Shown here piece by piece: positions 31,203-40,847 of a DNA stretch of 64,000 nucleotides (the first letter of the stretch is position 1; the number at the start of each line of letters is the position of its first letter). The notes beneath the pieces were generated by a model. The model ran no database searches. It was not told where the DNA came from and was given only the letters and a program-made list of their open reading frames with translations. Origin of the DNA: an uncultured Ruegeria sp. GTDB taxonomy: Bacteria > Pseudomonadota > Alphaproteobacteria > Rhodobacterales > Rhodobacteraceae. Where the stretch lies: the NCBI RefSeq assembly GCF_947500045.1, contig NZ_CANMQQ010000003.1, positions 124,001-188,000 on the forward strand, written 5' to 3'. The translations under genes and the position numbers were made by a program.

Positions 31203-31772
31203 ATGACCAAGAGCAGTACATCGGGCTTGACCCGGCGTGCCCTATTGGGCGCATTCGCCGCAACGGCGGTTGTTGCGGCACCAACCTATTCCAAAGCAGC
31301 AGGCTTTCTTCGAGGCGGCGGTGATATCCGCCGCATCCGCATGTACTCGGGCCGCACCGGCGAACGTGTCGATATGGTATATTGGGTTGACGGAAAGTAT
31401 ATCAAGGACGCCGTGAAAGAGGTTAATCACTTCATGCGTGATTGGCGCAGCGATCAGGTCAAGGATATGGACCTGCGCACCATCGACATCATGGCTGCCG
31501 CACACAATATGCTGGACGTAAGCGAACCCTACATGCTGCTGTCCGGATATCGTTCACCACAAACCAATGCCATGTTGCGCCGTCGCTCACGTGGGGTCGC
31601 CAAGAACTCGTTGCACATGAAGGGTCAAGCTGCAGATTTACGCCTGTCTTCCCGCTCGGTCTCGCAAATGGCCAAGGCTGCGATGTCCTGTCGTGCCGGT
31701 GGCGTTGGTCAGTACAACCGTTCGAATTTTGTGCACATGGATTGCGGTATCATCCGTTCGTGGCGCGGCTGA
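31203..31772 (+). CDS. DUF882/YcbK (MepK-like) murein endopeptidase, peptidase M15-like
   Basis: Tat-like N-terminus TRRALLGAF; LSGYRSPQTNAMLRRRSRGVAKNSLHMKGQAADLRL; FVHMDCG. Confidence 0.85.
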   Translation: MTKSSTSGLTRRALLGAFAATAVVAAPTYSKAAGFLRGGGDIRRIRMYSGRTGERVDMVYWVDGKYIKDAVKEVNHFMRDWRSDQVKDMDLRTIDIMAAAHNMLDVSEPYMLLSGYRSPQTNAMLRRRSRGVAKNSLHMKGQAADLRLSSRSVSQMAKAAMSCRAGGVGQYNRSNFVHMDCGIIRSWRG

Positions 31773-31802
31773 TCTAACGTTTCTTACCGTCCTTTCATTC
31801 AG

Positions 31803-31838
31803 CCCCCTCAGGTCAGTCCTGTTGGGGGTTTTGTTTTG
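31803..31838 (+). terminator. Probable intrinsic terminator
   Basis: ccccct-cagg-tcagt-cctg-ttggggg followed by TTTTGTTTTG. Confidence 0.65.
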
Positions 31839-31898
31839 TTGGGCAGCGAGCCAGCGCGCTACAGTGGCTGCATATTTAATCGTTCAAATTTTGAGGAA

Positions 31899-31975
<77 letters not shown>

Positions 31976-32032
31976 CTTGGCCGTTAGCTACCCTCGTTCC
32001 AATCCGGGTGCAACTGCAAATGCGTACTACAA

Positions 32033-33253
32033 TCAGGCAAACAGATCGTGGGCCAATTCCAATGCATCGATCAGCGTGTCGACTTCATCGTTTGTATTGT
32101 AAAGCCCAAAGCTGGCGCGACAAGTGGCGGTGACCCCCAGATAATCCATAAGCGGACCGGCACAATGGTGGCCTGCGCGGACGGCGACACCTTTCTTATC
32201 CAGAATGGTCGAAACATCATGGGCATGCCCTGCCCCGTCTAGCGTAAAGCTAAAGATTGCAGCCTTACCTGGTGTGATGCCCTGAACCTGAAGCCAGTTC
32301 AATCCATTCAGACGTTGCATCGCATAATCGCGTAAACCTGCCTCATGAGAGGCGATATTCTCCATGCCCAATTCCATCATGTAGTCCAGCGCGACCCCCA
32401 TCCCGATGGTCTGTACGATACCGGGCGTTCCGGCCTCGAATTTCATCGGCGGATCGTTATAGATCACCTGGTCTTTTGAGACTTCTTTGATCATATCGCC
32501 GCCGCCGATAAAGGGGCGCATCTCGGCCATGCGTTCTGACTTGATAAAGATCGCGCCTGAACCGGACGGGCCATACAGTTTGTGGCCGGTGATAGCGTAG
32601 AAGTCACAGCCGATATCCTCGACGTCGACGGGCATGTGAACTGCGCCCTGACTTCCATCCACCAGAACCGGAATACCCTTGGCATGGGCGCCTTGTGTGA
32701 TCGTTTTGACATCAACAACCGTGCCCAACACGTTCGAGCAATGGGTCACCGCCACCAACTTTGTCTTGGGGCCAATTGCATCGATAACTGCCTGAGGGTC
32801 GAGATGTCCGGTCGCGTCCACATCAACCCATTTCAGAACCACGCCCTGGCGTTCGCGCAGAAAATGCCAGGGTACGATGTTGGCATGATGCTCCATCACG
32901 CTGAGGACAATCTCATCCCCCGCCTGCAAATGCGGCATCGCCCAACCATAGGCAACAAGATTGATCCCTTCGGTCGTGCCCGAGTTCAGGACGATCTCAT
33001 CCTCGTTTGAAACGCCAAGAAATCGTGCGACGGTTCCGCGAACAGACTCGTATTTCTCGGTCGCTAGGTTCGACAGGTAGTGAAGCCCGCGATGGACATT
33101 GGAATACTCATGCGCATACGCCTGCGTCACTGCGTCGATCACGACCTGAGGTTTCTGCGCAGATGCCCCATTATCGAGATAGGTCAGCGGCTTGCCATTG
33201 ACCTGCCGCGACAGAATCGGAAAGTCGGCGCGAATTTTCTGTATGTCATACAT
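32033..33253 (-). CDS. sufS: Cysteine desulfurase SufS (class II)
   Basis: PLP motif AITGHKLYGPSGSG, RAGHHCAGPLMDYLGV active-site Cys; start at MYDIQKIRADFP. Confidence 0.93.
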   Translation of the reverse strand: MYDIQKIRADFPILSRQVNGKPLTYLDNGASAQKPQVVIDAVTQAYAHEYSNVHRGLHYLSNLATEKYESVRGTVARFLGVSNEDEIVLNSGTTEGINLVAYGWAMPHLQAGDEIVLSVMEHHANIVPWHFLRERQGVVLKWVDVDATGHLDPQAVIDAIGPKTKLVAVTHCSNVLGTVVDVKTITQGAHAKGIPVLVDGSQGAVHMPVDVEDIGCDFYAITGHKLYGPSGSGAIFIKSERMAEMRPFIGGGDMIKEVSKDQVIYNDPPMKFEAGTPGIVQTIGMGVALDYMMELGMENIASHEAGLRDYAMQRLNGLNWLQVQGITPGKAAIFSFTLDGAGHAHDVSTILDKKGVAVRAGHHCAGPLMDYLGVTATCRASFGLYNTNDEVDTLIDALELAHDLFA

Positions 33254-33266
33254 GGACAAGAGTTCC

Positions 33267-33824
33267 CTATACAGGCGACAGCCAGAGGACAAACGGGATG
33301 GCCACAAGGCCGGACAATAAAATCACCAGAAACGATTTTCCCAGCGACTTGAATTCATGCGCCTCGTTGATGAAATGAAGCGTGATGTAGAGGCTCAGCA
33401 CCAGCATCGCCAAACTTGCTGGAAGGAATAAAAACGGCAGGACTGAGACTGACACCAGAACAATGGCCTGCCCTGCGATCTGCAGGATTTGCAGCCATAC
33501 GACGAGGGTCATGAAATCGTTGAACGATCCAGAACCGCCCATGACCCGGCCCACCAGCAGGAATATCACGACACTAATTAGGATTGCTGCAACCGAAACA
33601 AACAATGTCCGCGACACAGGTTCGGCAAGCTGTTGGACCTCGGGGTTTATCAGGGGTAAAACAAAGCCGGACAGCGATTGGACCAGGGCGTTCAGGATGA
33701 CTGCAAGAAAGAAGGCCAGCCACAACACATCTGGCCCAAAGCGCATGGCCAGCAAACGCTGTGCGGCTTCGGCAGGGTTCGTCAGGGTCAGAACGACCAT
33801 ATTTAGCAGCGCGGCAGAGTTCAT
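33267..33824 (-). CDS. YIP1 family membrane protein
   Basis: Multi-TM ~185 aa, inside suf operon; start at MNSAALLNMVVLTLTNPAEAAQRLL. Confidence 0.7.
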   Translation of the reverse strand: MNSAALLNMVVLTLTNPAEAAQRLLAMRFGPDVLWLAFFLAVILNALVQSLSGFVLPLINPEVQQLAEPVSRTLFVSVAAILISVVIFLLVGRVMGGSGSFNDFMTLVVWLQILQIAGQAIVLVSVSVLPFLFLPASLAMLVLSLYITLHFINEAHEFKSLGKSFLVILLSGLVAIPFVLWLSPV

Positions 33825-34306
33825 TTGACGGCCTTTTGCGATTGTCTCAGACCGGACAACCAGAACCAGCCGAAAATCGCAACCCATAACAACCCGGCGA
33901 ATGTCTGTGCGGGGCCTGGACCAATGAAACCGGCCACCAAACCGTTCAGCAAAACCAAAGGGGCCGATGCCAACAGAGCCCAAAACAGCGCCAGTCTTGC
34001 GCCATAGCTGTCGCCGCCGCCTCTAAACATCCGCGCGATCAGATATGAGAGCCACGCCAAGAGATAAAAGAACAGTGGCAGTATGAAGACAGAGCCCAAC
34101 AAGGCCCCGCCCATTAGCATGTTTAGTTCCAACCCTTCGATATGGGCGCGACGCGCAAGGCTTGGTAGCTGTGCGATGAATCCCACAACGCAGAAGGCCA
34201 TCACAAAAGCTAACGCCCTGTCTTCACGCGGACCCATATCAAGCAGACGGCGCATGACGCGCCCCGGTCCGCGATACGTGGCTACGATATCTGTTGTAAC
34301 GGACAT
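33821..34306 (-). CDS. Second YIP1-like membrane protein
   Basis: Multi-TM; 4-bp overlap with downstream paralog-like ORF; start at MSVTTDIVATYRGPGRVMRRLL. Confidence 0.65.
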   Translation of the reverse strand: MSVTTDIVATYRGPGRVMRRLLDMGPREDRALAFVMAFCVVGFIAQLPSLARRAHIEGLELNMLMGGALLGSVFILPLFFYLLAWLSYLIARMFRGGGDSYGARLALFWALLASAPLVLLNGLVAGFIGPGPAQTFAGLLWVAIFGWFWLSGLRQSQKAVK

Positions 34307-35586
34307 CAGCGGCGGCGCGCCAGCCAATCTTGCAATCGCGTGACAATCACTTCGGCCAATGCTTCGTCTTCGACCTCTTGCACCGCTTCGGCAAGGAAGG
34401 CCAATGTCAGCATATTGGTCGCCTCTCGGACCGAAACACCGCGCGAACGCAAGTAGAAAAGGGCCGTCTCGTCAATTGCGCCCGAGGTCGAGCCATGCGA
34501 GCACGCCACGTCATCGGCGTAAATCTCCAATTCAGGCTTGGCAAGAAACTGGCTGTCTTCATCCAGCAGCAGCGATTGGCTGATCTGATATCCGTCGGTT
34601 TTCTGCGCACCTTCTTTGACAAGGATCTTTCCCTGAAAGACACCGGTCGCCCCGTTGCGCAACACCTTTTTGAACACCTGACGGCTTTCGCAATTCACCG
34701 CATCATGGGTCACAAATACCGTGTCGTCATGATGGAATTCGCCATCGCCTACGCATGCGCCAGCGACATGAGCCACGGCATCGTCGCCAGTAAGCTCAAC
34801 CACCTGTTCGTTTCGCGTCAGTACACCATTCACCGTAAGCGTGAACGATTTGTAGACAGACTCGGTTCCCATTCGGGTGAACATATGTGTGGCGGCGCGA
34901 CGCTGATGATCGCGACCCTGCGCACGAATGTGGTGCAGGGTGCCGCCATCAGCGATATCAATCTCCATGCATTTGTTAAAACGCGAAGCGGCGGGGCCAT
35001 TTTCAAGGATCGTGACCTCGGCGCCGCTTTCAACGCGAACAACGTGGTGCAAGATCGCATCAGACGTCTCAGAAGCGTGGCGATAGATCAAGCTGATCGG
35101 CTTGGCTGGTTTTCCAGTCACATGGATTGCAACACCGTCCGATGCAAACGCGGTGTTCAATGCCGCCAGAGGCCGCTGTACCGGGTTCTGACCGTTGGCT
35201 TCAAGAACGCCGTACAACTCTTTGGCCCAATGGATATCTTTGCAACAAATATCCTCAAGCCGATCGATGGACACGCCATCCATCGCCAATTCGTCTGAGT
35301 CTTCAGGACTGAAGACACCGTCGATAAATACGATCTTCAATCGATCGAATTCATCGAACATCGGCGGTTCGTCGTTATGAAACAGCGCTGCAAATGGTGC
35401 GTCCGCCGAAACCAACGTGTCAGGCTGGGTATACTTCCAGTATTCATCACGGCGTCCCGGCAATCCCATTTCGCACACACGTGCCAAGGCTGCCTCTCTT
35501 GCTTTACGGGTACACCCCGCATCGGGCATGTTCAGAGTGGCAAGCCGCTCATCCGTCGCCGTCTGTTTTGCTTGAGGAAGAGCCAT
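34306..35586 (-). CDS. sufD: Fe-S cluster assembly protein SufD
   Basis: SufBD-family C-terminus (ELEIYADDVACSHGSTSGAIDETALFYLRSRGVS). Confidence 0.92.
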   Translation of the reverse strand: MALPQAKQTATDERLATLNMPDAGCTRKAREAALARVCEMGLPGRRDEYWKYTQPDTLVSADAPFAALFHNDEPPMFDEFDRLKIVFIDGVFSPEDSDELAMDGVSIDRLEDICCKDIHWAKELYGVLEANGQNPVQRPLAALNTAFASDGVAIHVTGKPAKPISLIYRHASETSDAILHHVVRVESGAEVTILENGPAASRFNKCMEIDIADGGTLHHIRAQGRDHQRRAATHMFTRMGTESVYKSFTLTVNGVLTRNEQVVELTGDDAVAHVAGACVGDGEFHHDDTVFVTHDAVNCESRQVFKKVLRNGATGVFQGKILVKEGAQKTDGYQISQSLLLDEDSQFLAKPELEIYADDVACSHGSTSGAIDETALFYLRSRGVSVREATNMLTLAFLAEAVQEVEDEALAEVIVTRLQDWLARRR

Positions 35587-36341
35587 CAGTTCACCTCGGC
35601 CAGAATATCTGCATAGCCGTTGTGCTCTACTTCCAGAGCCAGCTCAGGTCCGCCGGATTTAACAATACGACCATCGGCCATGATGTGCACAACATCCGGT
35701 TTGATGTGATCCAGCAAACGCTGATAGTGCGTGATGACAAGGAAACCACGCCCTTCGTCGCGCAGCGCGTTCACGCCTTCCGAAACCAGTTTCATCGCAT
35801 CCACATCAAGGCCCGAGTCGGTCTCATCCAGGATACACATCTTGGGTTCCAGCATCGCCATCTGCAGTATTTCATTGCGCTTTTTCTCACCGCCCGAGAA
35901 CCCGACATTCACTGGGCGCTTCAGCATGTCAGCATCGATCTTCAACGCTTTTGCCTTTGCGCGTACCTCTTTCAGGAAGTCGGCAGCCGAAAGTTCATCC
36001 TGACCGCGCGCTTTGCGCTGGGCGTTTACCGCCGTACGCAGGAAAGTCATGTTGCCCACCCCAGGAATTTCCACCGGGTATTGGAATGCAAGAAAGACAC
36101 CTGCGGCGGCGCGCTCTTCCGGCTCCATCTCAAGCAGATCTTCGCCATTGAGCGTCGCGGTGCCATCTGTCACTTCGTATCCGTCCCGACCGGACAGGAC
36201 ATAGCTAAGCGTTGATTTACCCGAGCCATTCGGCCCCATGATCGCATGCACCTTGCCAGCCTCAACCGTCAGGTCGACCCCTTTGAGGATTTGCTTGTCT
36301 TCTTCCTCAAGTTTGACGTGCAGGTTTTTGATATCCAGCAT
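35586..36341 (-). CDS. sufC: Fe-S cluster assembly ATPase SufC
   Basis: GPNGSGKSTLSYVLSGRDGYEVTDG, FSGGEKKRNEILQMAMLEP. Confidence 0.95.
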   Translation of the reverse strand: MLDIKNLHVKLEEEDKQILKGVDLTVEAGKVHAIMGPNGSGKSTLSYVLSGRDGYEVTDGTATLNGEDLLEMEPEERAAAGVFLAFQYPVEIPGVGNMTFLRTAVNAQRKARGQDELSAADFLKEVRAKAKALKIDADMLKRPVNVGFSGGEKKRNEILQMAMLEPKMCILDETDSGLDVDAMKLVSEGVNALRDEGRGFLVITHYQRLLDHIKPDVVHIMADGRIVKSGGPELALEVEHNGYADILAEVN

Positions 36342-36395
36342 ATTTTTAGTCCTTTAGAGTATCGCAAGGGGCGCTAACCAGCCCCGAATTAGTTT

Positions 36396-36599
36396 CTATC
36401 CCAGCGCCTTGCGGATCACCCGGGCGATGATCCAACCCAGCAGCACGCCTGCGCCCACTGCCCAAACCGGGTTTATGAAGTTCATGTACTTTGTGTTCAC
36501 ATAAACAACCCCCAACAGGCCACCGAGTACTGGCAACGCGTATCCAAGCGCTGTCAGCAGGTCATCCCTGCAGATACGTTGTTGGCGTTTTGGCGTCAT
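36396..36599 (-). CDS. Small membrane protein within suf operon
   Basis: 67 aa, two hydrophobic segments; start overlaps sufB stop. Confidence 0.6.
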   Translation of the reverse strand: MTPKRQQRICRDDLLTALGYALPVLGGLLGVVYVNTKYMNFINPVWAVGAGVLLGWIIARVIRKALG

Positions 36600-38119
36600 C
36601 AGCCGACTGATCCCTCAAGGCTGATCGCGACCAACTGCTGCGCTTCCATCGCGAATTCCATGGGCAGCGCCTGGAGCACATCCTTGCAGAACCCGTTGAC
36701 GACCAACGCCACTGCTTCTTCCTCGTCCATCCCGCGTTGGCGGCAATAGAACAGCTGATCGTCATCAACCTTTGAGGTTGTCGCCTCATGTTCAACCCGA
36801 GATGAGTTGTTCCTGACCTCGATATAAGGCACAGTATGCGCCCCGCATTTGTCGCCGATCAACAGGCTGTCGCACTGCGTATAGTTGCGACTGTCCTTTG
36901 CCTTGGGGTGCATCGAAACCAGCCCGCGATAGGTGTTCTGCGCCCGACCGGCGCTGATTCCTTTCGACACAATTCGTGACTTGGTGTTCTTGCCCAAATG
37001 AACCATCTTCGTGCCGGTATCGGCCTGCTGCATGTTGTTGGTAATAGCGATCGAGTAGAACTCACCCTGGCTATCCTCACCCCGAAGGATGCAGGACGGG
37101 TATTTCCACGTCACAGCCGAACCGGTTTCCACCTGCGTCCACATCACCTTGGACCGATCACCCCGGCAATCGGCGCGTTTGGTGACGAAGTTGTAGATAC
37201 CGCCCTTGCCGTTCTCATCCCCGGGGAACCAATTCTGTACGGTCGAATACTTTACCTCGGCATCTTCTTCGAGAATGATTTCAACCACTGCGGCATGAAG
37301 CTGCGCCGTATCACGTTGCGGCGCTGTACAGCCTTCAAGATAAGAGACGTAGGACCCCTTGTCGGCAATGATCAGCGTGCGTTCAAACTGCCCGGTGTTT
37401 TCCGCGTTGATACGGAAATAGGTGCTCAGCTCCATGGGGCAGCGCACCCCCGGTGGGACGTAAACGAACGAACCGTCCGAGAACACGGCTGAGTTCAGCG
37501 TGGCATAGAAATTGTCCGATACAGGTACGACAGTGCCCAGGTATTTCTTCACCAACTCAGGGTGTTCACGGATCGCCTCGGATATCGAGCAAAAGATGAC
37601 GCCCGCTTTTTTCAGTTCAGCCTGAAATGTCGTCCCGACCGAAACCGAGTCAAACACCGCGTCAACCGCAACTTTGCGGCCTTCAGCCGGGGCATCCTCA
37701 GAACCTTCGACGCCAGCCAAAATCATCTGTTCTTTCAAAGGGATGCCCAGCTTTTCATAGGTAGCCAAAAGCTTGGGGTCGACCTCGTCCAGAGATTTGG
37801 GTTTTTCTTCCATCGATTTCGGGCGGGCGTAATAATACTGGTCCTGAAAATCGATCTTGGGATAGCTGACCATGGCCCAGTTCGGTTCTTCCATCTTGGT
37901 CCAACGCTCGAACGCAGCCAGACGCCATTCGGTCATCCATTCGGGCTCATCATTCTTGCTTGAAATCAGCTTGACGATATCGGGGTTTACGCCCTTGGGG
38001 GCGTATTCCATCTCGATCTCGGTTTCCCAGCCGTATTTGTAGGTTCCGACCTCTCGTACCGCATCAACGGTTTCTTGATCGACACCTTCTTTTACCTGCG
38101 TCTGGTCCAAAGCGGCCAT
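36599..38119 (-). CDS. sufB: Fe-S cluster assembly protein SufB
   Basis: SufB core ([60 protein letters not shown]). Confidence 0.95.
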   Translation of the reverse strand: MAALDQTQVKEGVDQETVDAVREVGTYKYGWETEIEMEYAPKGVNPDIVKLISSKNDEPEWMTEWRLAAFERWTKMEEPNWAMVSYPKIDFQDQYYYARPKSMEEKPKSLDEVDPKLLATYEKLGIPLKEQMILAGVEGSEDAPAEGRKVAVDAVFDSVSVGTTFQAELKKAGVIFCSISEAIREHPELVKKYLGTVVPVSDNFYATLNSAVFSDGSFVYVPPGVRCPMELSTYFRINAENTGQFERTLIIADKGSYVSYLEGCTAPQRDTAQLHAAVVEIILEEDAEVKYSTVQNWFPGDENGKGGIYNFVTKRADCRGDRSKVMWTQVETGSAVTWKYPSCILRGEDSQGEFYSIAITNNMQQADTGTKMVHLGKNTKSRIVSKGISAGRAQNTYRGLVSMHPKAKDSRNYTQCDSLLIGDKCGAHTVPYIEVRNNSSRVEHEATTSKVDDDQLFYCRQRGMDEEEAVALVVNGFCKDVLQALPMEFAMEAQQLVAISLEGSVG

Positions 38120-38137
38120 GTGACACCCTCCGTCAGA

Positions 38138-39181
38138 TCACGCGGCACGCGCGCGATGCTTTTTCTGTTTTTCCAGCCACGTTTCCGCGAAACGCAGCAC
38201 ATTCTCTTCCGTCGTCTCTGGGCCCAGCGATACGCGAATCGCACTGGCCGCCGCATGTTCATCAAGTCCCATGGCTGTCAGCACCGCACTGGCGCGTACC
38301 TTTCCGCTAGAACAGGCCGAACCTGCGCTGATCGCAAACCCCGACAAATCCATCTGCATGACCTGGGTCTCTCCCTTCCAACCCGGAGTCGCGATGCACG
38401 TCGTGTTGGGGAGTCGCTCCTGATCTTTCCCGACAAAAATAGTAGCTTTTGAACCGGCCTCAAGAGCGTTTTCTAGAATATTTCTAAGTTCTCTTACTTT
38501 TTCCCAAACGCCATTCGCCAAATCGCGCGCCGCAGCTTCTGCCGCCGCCCCAAATCCAGCTATTCCAATCACATTTTCCGTGCCCGAGCGGCGCCCCATC
38601 TCTTGCCCGCCACCTTTGATTTGCGCCGCCAAATCGGTGCCGCGCTTCATCACCAACGCGCCAATACCCTTGGGGCCGCCCAGTTTATGAGCAGATATCA
38701 AGGCCATTTCGGCACCCAACCAGTTGAACGCAACCGGTAGTTTCCCAAACGCCTGTGTTGCATCAGTTACGGCCAGACCAGCAGGAAGGCTCTGAACAAT
38801 CCCGGTTTCCGAGTTGGCGAGTTGTAAGGTCGACTGTGAGGGGGTCGAAACCGTAATGCGCCCATCTTGCGACACCAGCAAAACCTCGTTAGTCCAGGCC
38901 CTTACCGCGTCATGTTCAATCGCCGCACCTTGTAGGTCCCGCCCCGATATTGCCAACGCTGCCGCCTCAGTCGCACCCGAGGTGAATACTATATCAGCGC
39001 CATCCGCCCCAAATGCCGTCGCGATCTGCGCGCGGGCTTTTTCGACCATGGCCTTCGCGGCACGGCCTTCGGCATGAACCGATGACGGATTGCCGACCAG
39101 ATCCATCGCCGCGATCATTGCATCACGGGCTTCCGGCCTCAGCGGGGCCGTTGCGTTATGATCGAGATAAACTCGTGTCAT
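38138..39181 (-). CDS. Cysteine desulfurase (class I, NifS/IscS-like)
   Basis: VYLDHNATAPLRPEA, SAHKLGGPKGIGAL PLP Lys, SAGSACSSGKVRAS active-site Cys. Confidence 0.9.
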   Translation of the reverse strand: MTRVYLDHNATAPLRPEARDAMIAAMDLVGNPSSVHAEGRAAKAMVEKARAQIATAFGADGADIVFTSGATEAAALAISGRDLQGAAIEHDAVRAWTNEVLLVSQDGRITVSTPSQSTLQLANSETGIVQSLPAGLAVTDATQAFGKLPVAFNWLGAEMALISAHKLGGPKGIGALVMKRGTDLAAQIKGGGQEMGRRSGTENVIGIAGFGAAAEAAARDLANGVWEKVRELRNILENALEAGSKATIFVGKDQERLPNTTCIATPGWKGETQVMQMDLSGFAISAGSACSSGKVRASAVLTAMGLDEHAAASAIRVSLGPETTEENVLRFAETWLEKQKKHRARAA

Positions 39182-39235
39182 AGATGTATCTTTTCCAGCA
39201 TGGGTTTTGGCGATGCAGACAGGTGTTTCATTGGC

Positions 39236-39694
39236 TCAGTCGTCCACGACTGAAAACAAGTTTGGAACGGCCGGGCATGGCGCAAGATCATTTCGGATGA
39301 CATCTGACAACCGCGTCTGATGTAGAAAAACGTAAACATGTGCGCTCAGGCTTTCCCATAACCGATTGGTCAGGGACTGCGCCCGACTGCCCGAGGACGC
39401 ACCCGAAGCCCCGGCACCTTTATGCATCGCATCCACGGTTTCATCGACCGCAGCCAATATTTCAACCACGCGAATTTCGGATGCCGGGCGTGCCAAGCGA
39501 TACCCGCCCCCGGGTCCGCGAACTGAACTGACCAAATCGGCACGGCGCAGTTTGACGAAAAGCTGCTCTAGATAGGGCAGCGAAATATCCTGACGTTCGG
39601 AAATTTCACCAAGCGTCACCAGTTTTTCCGAGGACTGAAGGGCGATATCGGCCAGCGCAACCATCGCATAGCGGCCTTTGGTCGATAATTTCAT
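39236..39694 (-). CDS. iscR: Rrf2/IscR family transcriptional regulator lacking the canonical three-Cys cluster motif
   Basis: MKLSTKGRYAMVALADIALQ...ISLPYLEQLFVKLRRADLVSSVRGPGGGYRLAR; first gene of suf operon. Confidence 0.85.
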   Translation of the reverse strand: MKLSTKGRYAMVALADIALQSSEKLVTLGEISERQDISLPYLEQLFVKLRRADLVSSVRGPGGGYRLARPASEIRVVEILAAVDETVDAMHKGAGASGASSGSRAQSLTNRLWESLSAHVYVFLHQTRLSDVIRNDLAPCPAVPNLFSVVDD

Positions 39695-39790
39695 ATCATC
39701 CCCTTTTGGCAAGAACCACGCGAAAACATTGACGTCGCCGCAGCCAGTGCGTATCTCCCACTGGCAGCGTTTTCACGCCACACAATGTAA

Positions 39791-39805
39791 TTAGAACCGT
39801 TCTAA
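39791..39805. promoter_or_regulatory. Irr-type (ICE) palindrome overlapping the predicted iscR-suf promoter -10
   Basis: TTAGAA-CCG-TTCTAA; minus-strand promoter TTGACG (39827-39822)-N17-TAGAAC (39804-39799). Confidence 0.7.
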
Positions 39806-39872
39806 GGTACCTGATGATTACCGTCAAGATAATCTCAGGGCCGACGCGTCAAAAAACAGGACCAAAGCACAC

Positions 39873-40526
39873 ATGCCCGAGGTGATTTTTCCCGGACCCG
39901 AAGGCCGCCTGGAAGGCCGCTACCACCCGCAAAAGGAAAAAGACGCACCGATCGCCATCGTGCTGCATCCGCACCCACAATTTGGCGGGACCATGAATAA
40001 CAAGGTGGTCTATAACCTGCACTACGCCTTCTACAATATGGGCTTCACCGTTCTGCGCTTTAATTTTCGCGGGGTAGGTCGCAGCCAAGGCGAATATGAT
40101 CAGGGTATTGGCGAACTCAGCGATGCGGCCTCAGCGCTGGATTACCTTCAATCGATGAACAACAACTCCAAGCATTGCTGGGTTGCAGGGTTTTCGTTCG
40201 GCGCATGGATCGGAATGCAATTGCTGATGCGTCGCCCAGAGATCACCGGTTTTATCAGTGTTTCACCCCCGGCGAATATGTACGATTTTTCCTTCCTTGC
40301 CCCCTGCCCGTCATCTGGCCTGATCATCAACGGATCAGCGGATCGCGTTGCGCCTCCTGCAGATACGACATCTCTGGTCGGTAAACTGCATGAGCAAAAA
40401 GGGATCACGATTACACATAACGAAGTCGAAGGCGCGGATCATTTCTTCCAAGAGCGCCACATGGACACGCTGATGACCGACGTAACCGACTATGTGAAAC
40501 GCCGCCTAACTGAGAATACGCGCTGA
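39873..40526 (+). CDS. Alpha/beta hydrolase
   Basis: FNFRGVGRSQGEYDQG, VAGFSFGAWIGMQ nucleophile elbow, EGADHFF His. Confidence 0.85.
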   Translation: MPEVIFPGPEGRLEGRYHPQKEKDAPIAIVLHPHPQFGGTMNNKVVYNLHYAFYNMGFTVLRFNFRGVGRSQGEYDQGIGELSDAASALDYLQSMNNNSKHCWVAGFSFGAWIGMQLLMRRPEITGFISVSPPANMYDFSFLAPCPSSGLIINGSADRVAPPADTTSLVGKLHEQKGITITHNEVEGADHFFQERHMDTLMTDVTDYVKRRLTENTR

Positions 40527-40771
40527 TGTCTGACACTGTCACGACTCTGGCCGCTCGACTGGCCGAGGACACGATGAAGGTTATGGATGAAACCGGTGAA
40601 GATCGGTTCTTTGTTGAGGTCGGCGAGCTCCTAGGCGCGGCGTCCCAAACCCTGGAAGAAGCGTTTCTGACCGAAATCCGGGTTCGGTTGGCAGAGCGCA
40701 AGGCCCGGCAGTTTGTGGTCAAGAAATTGTCCGAGCATCGCTCAAAGCTCAAGGCGATCGAAAAGCAGTAA
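40526..40771 (+). CDS. Hypothetical protein (81 aa)
   Basis: Translationally coupled to upstream hydrolase; helical, charged. Confidence 0.65.
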   Translation: MSDTVTTLAARLAEDTMKVMDETGEDRFFVEVGELLGAASQTLEEAFLTEIRVRLAERKARQFVVKKLSEHRSKLKAIEKQ

Positions 40772-40801
40772 ATTCCGAGGCGATTGTAATTCGAACAAAA
40801 G

Positions 40802-40825
40802 AAAAGGAGCCCGAAAGCTCCTTTT
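40802..40825. terminator. Bidirectional intrinsic terminator
   Basis: aaaaggagc-ccgaaa-gctcctttt. Confidence 0.8.
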
Positions 40826-40847
40826 CAGATAATCGTTCGGCGGGCGC

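Noticed and set aside
34330-35298. 322-aa plus-strand ORF antisense to sufD
   Set aside because: Overlaps a confident SufD frame; the translation has no domain-like pattern.
35394-36215. 273-aa plus-strand ORF antisense to sufC/sufD
   Set aside because: Spans two confident genes on the other strand; Walker and signature motifs are on the minus strand.
38460-38490. ttctagaatatttctaag, an Irr-box-like sequence
   Set aside because: Lies inside the class I cysteine desulfurase coding frame and is not an exact palindrome; probably coincidental.
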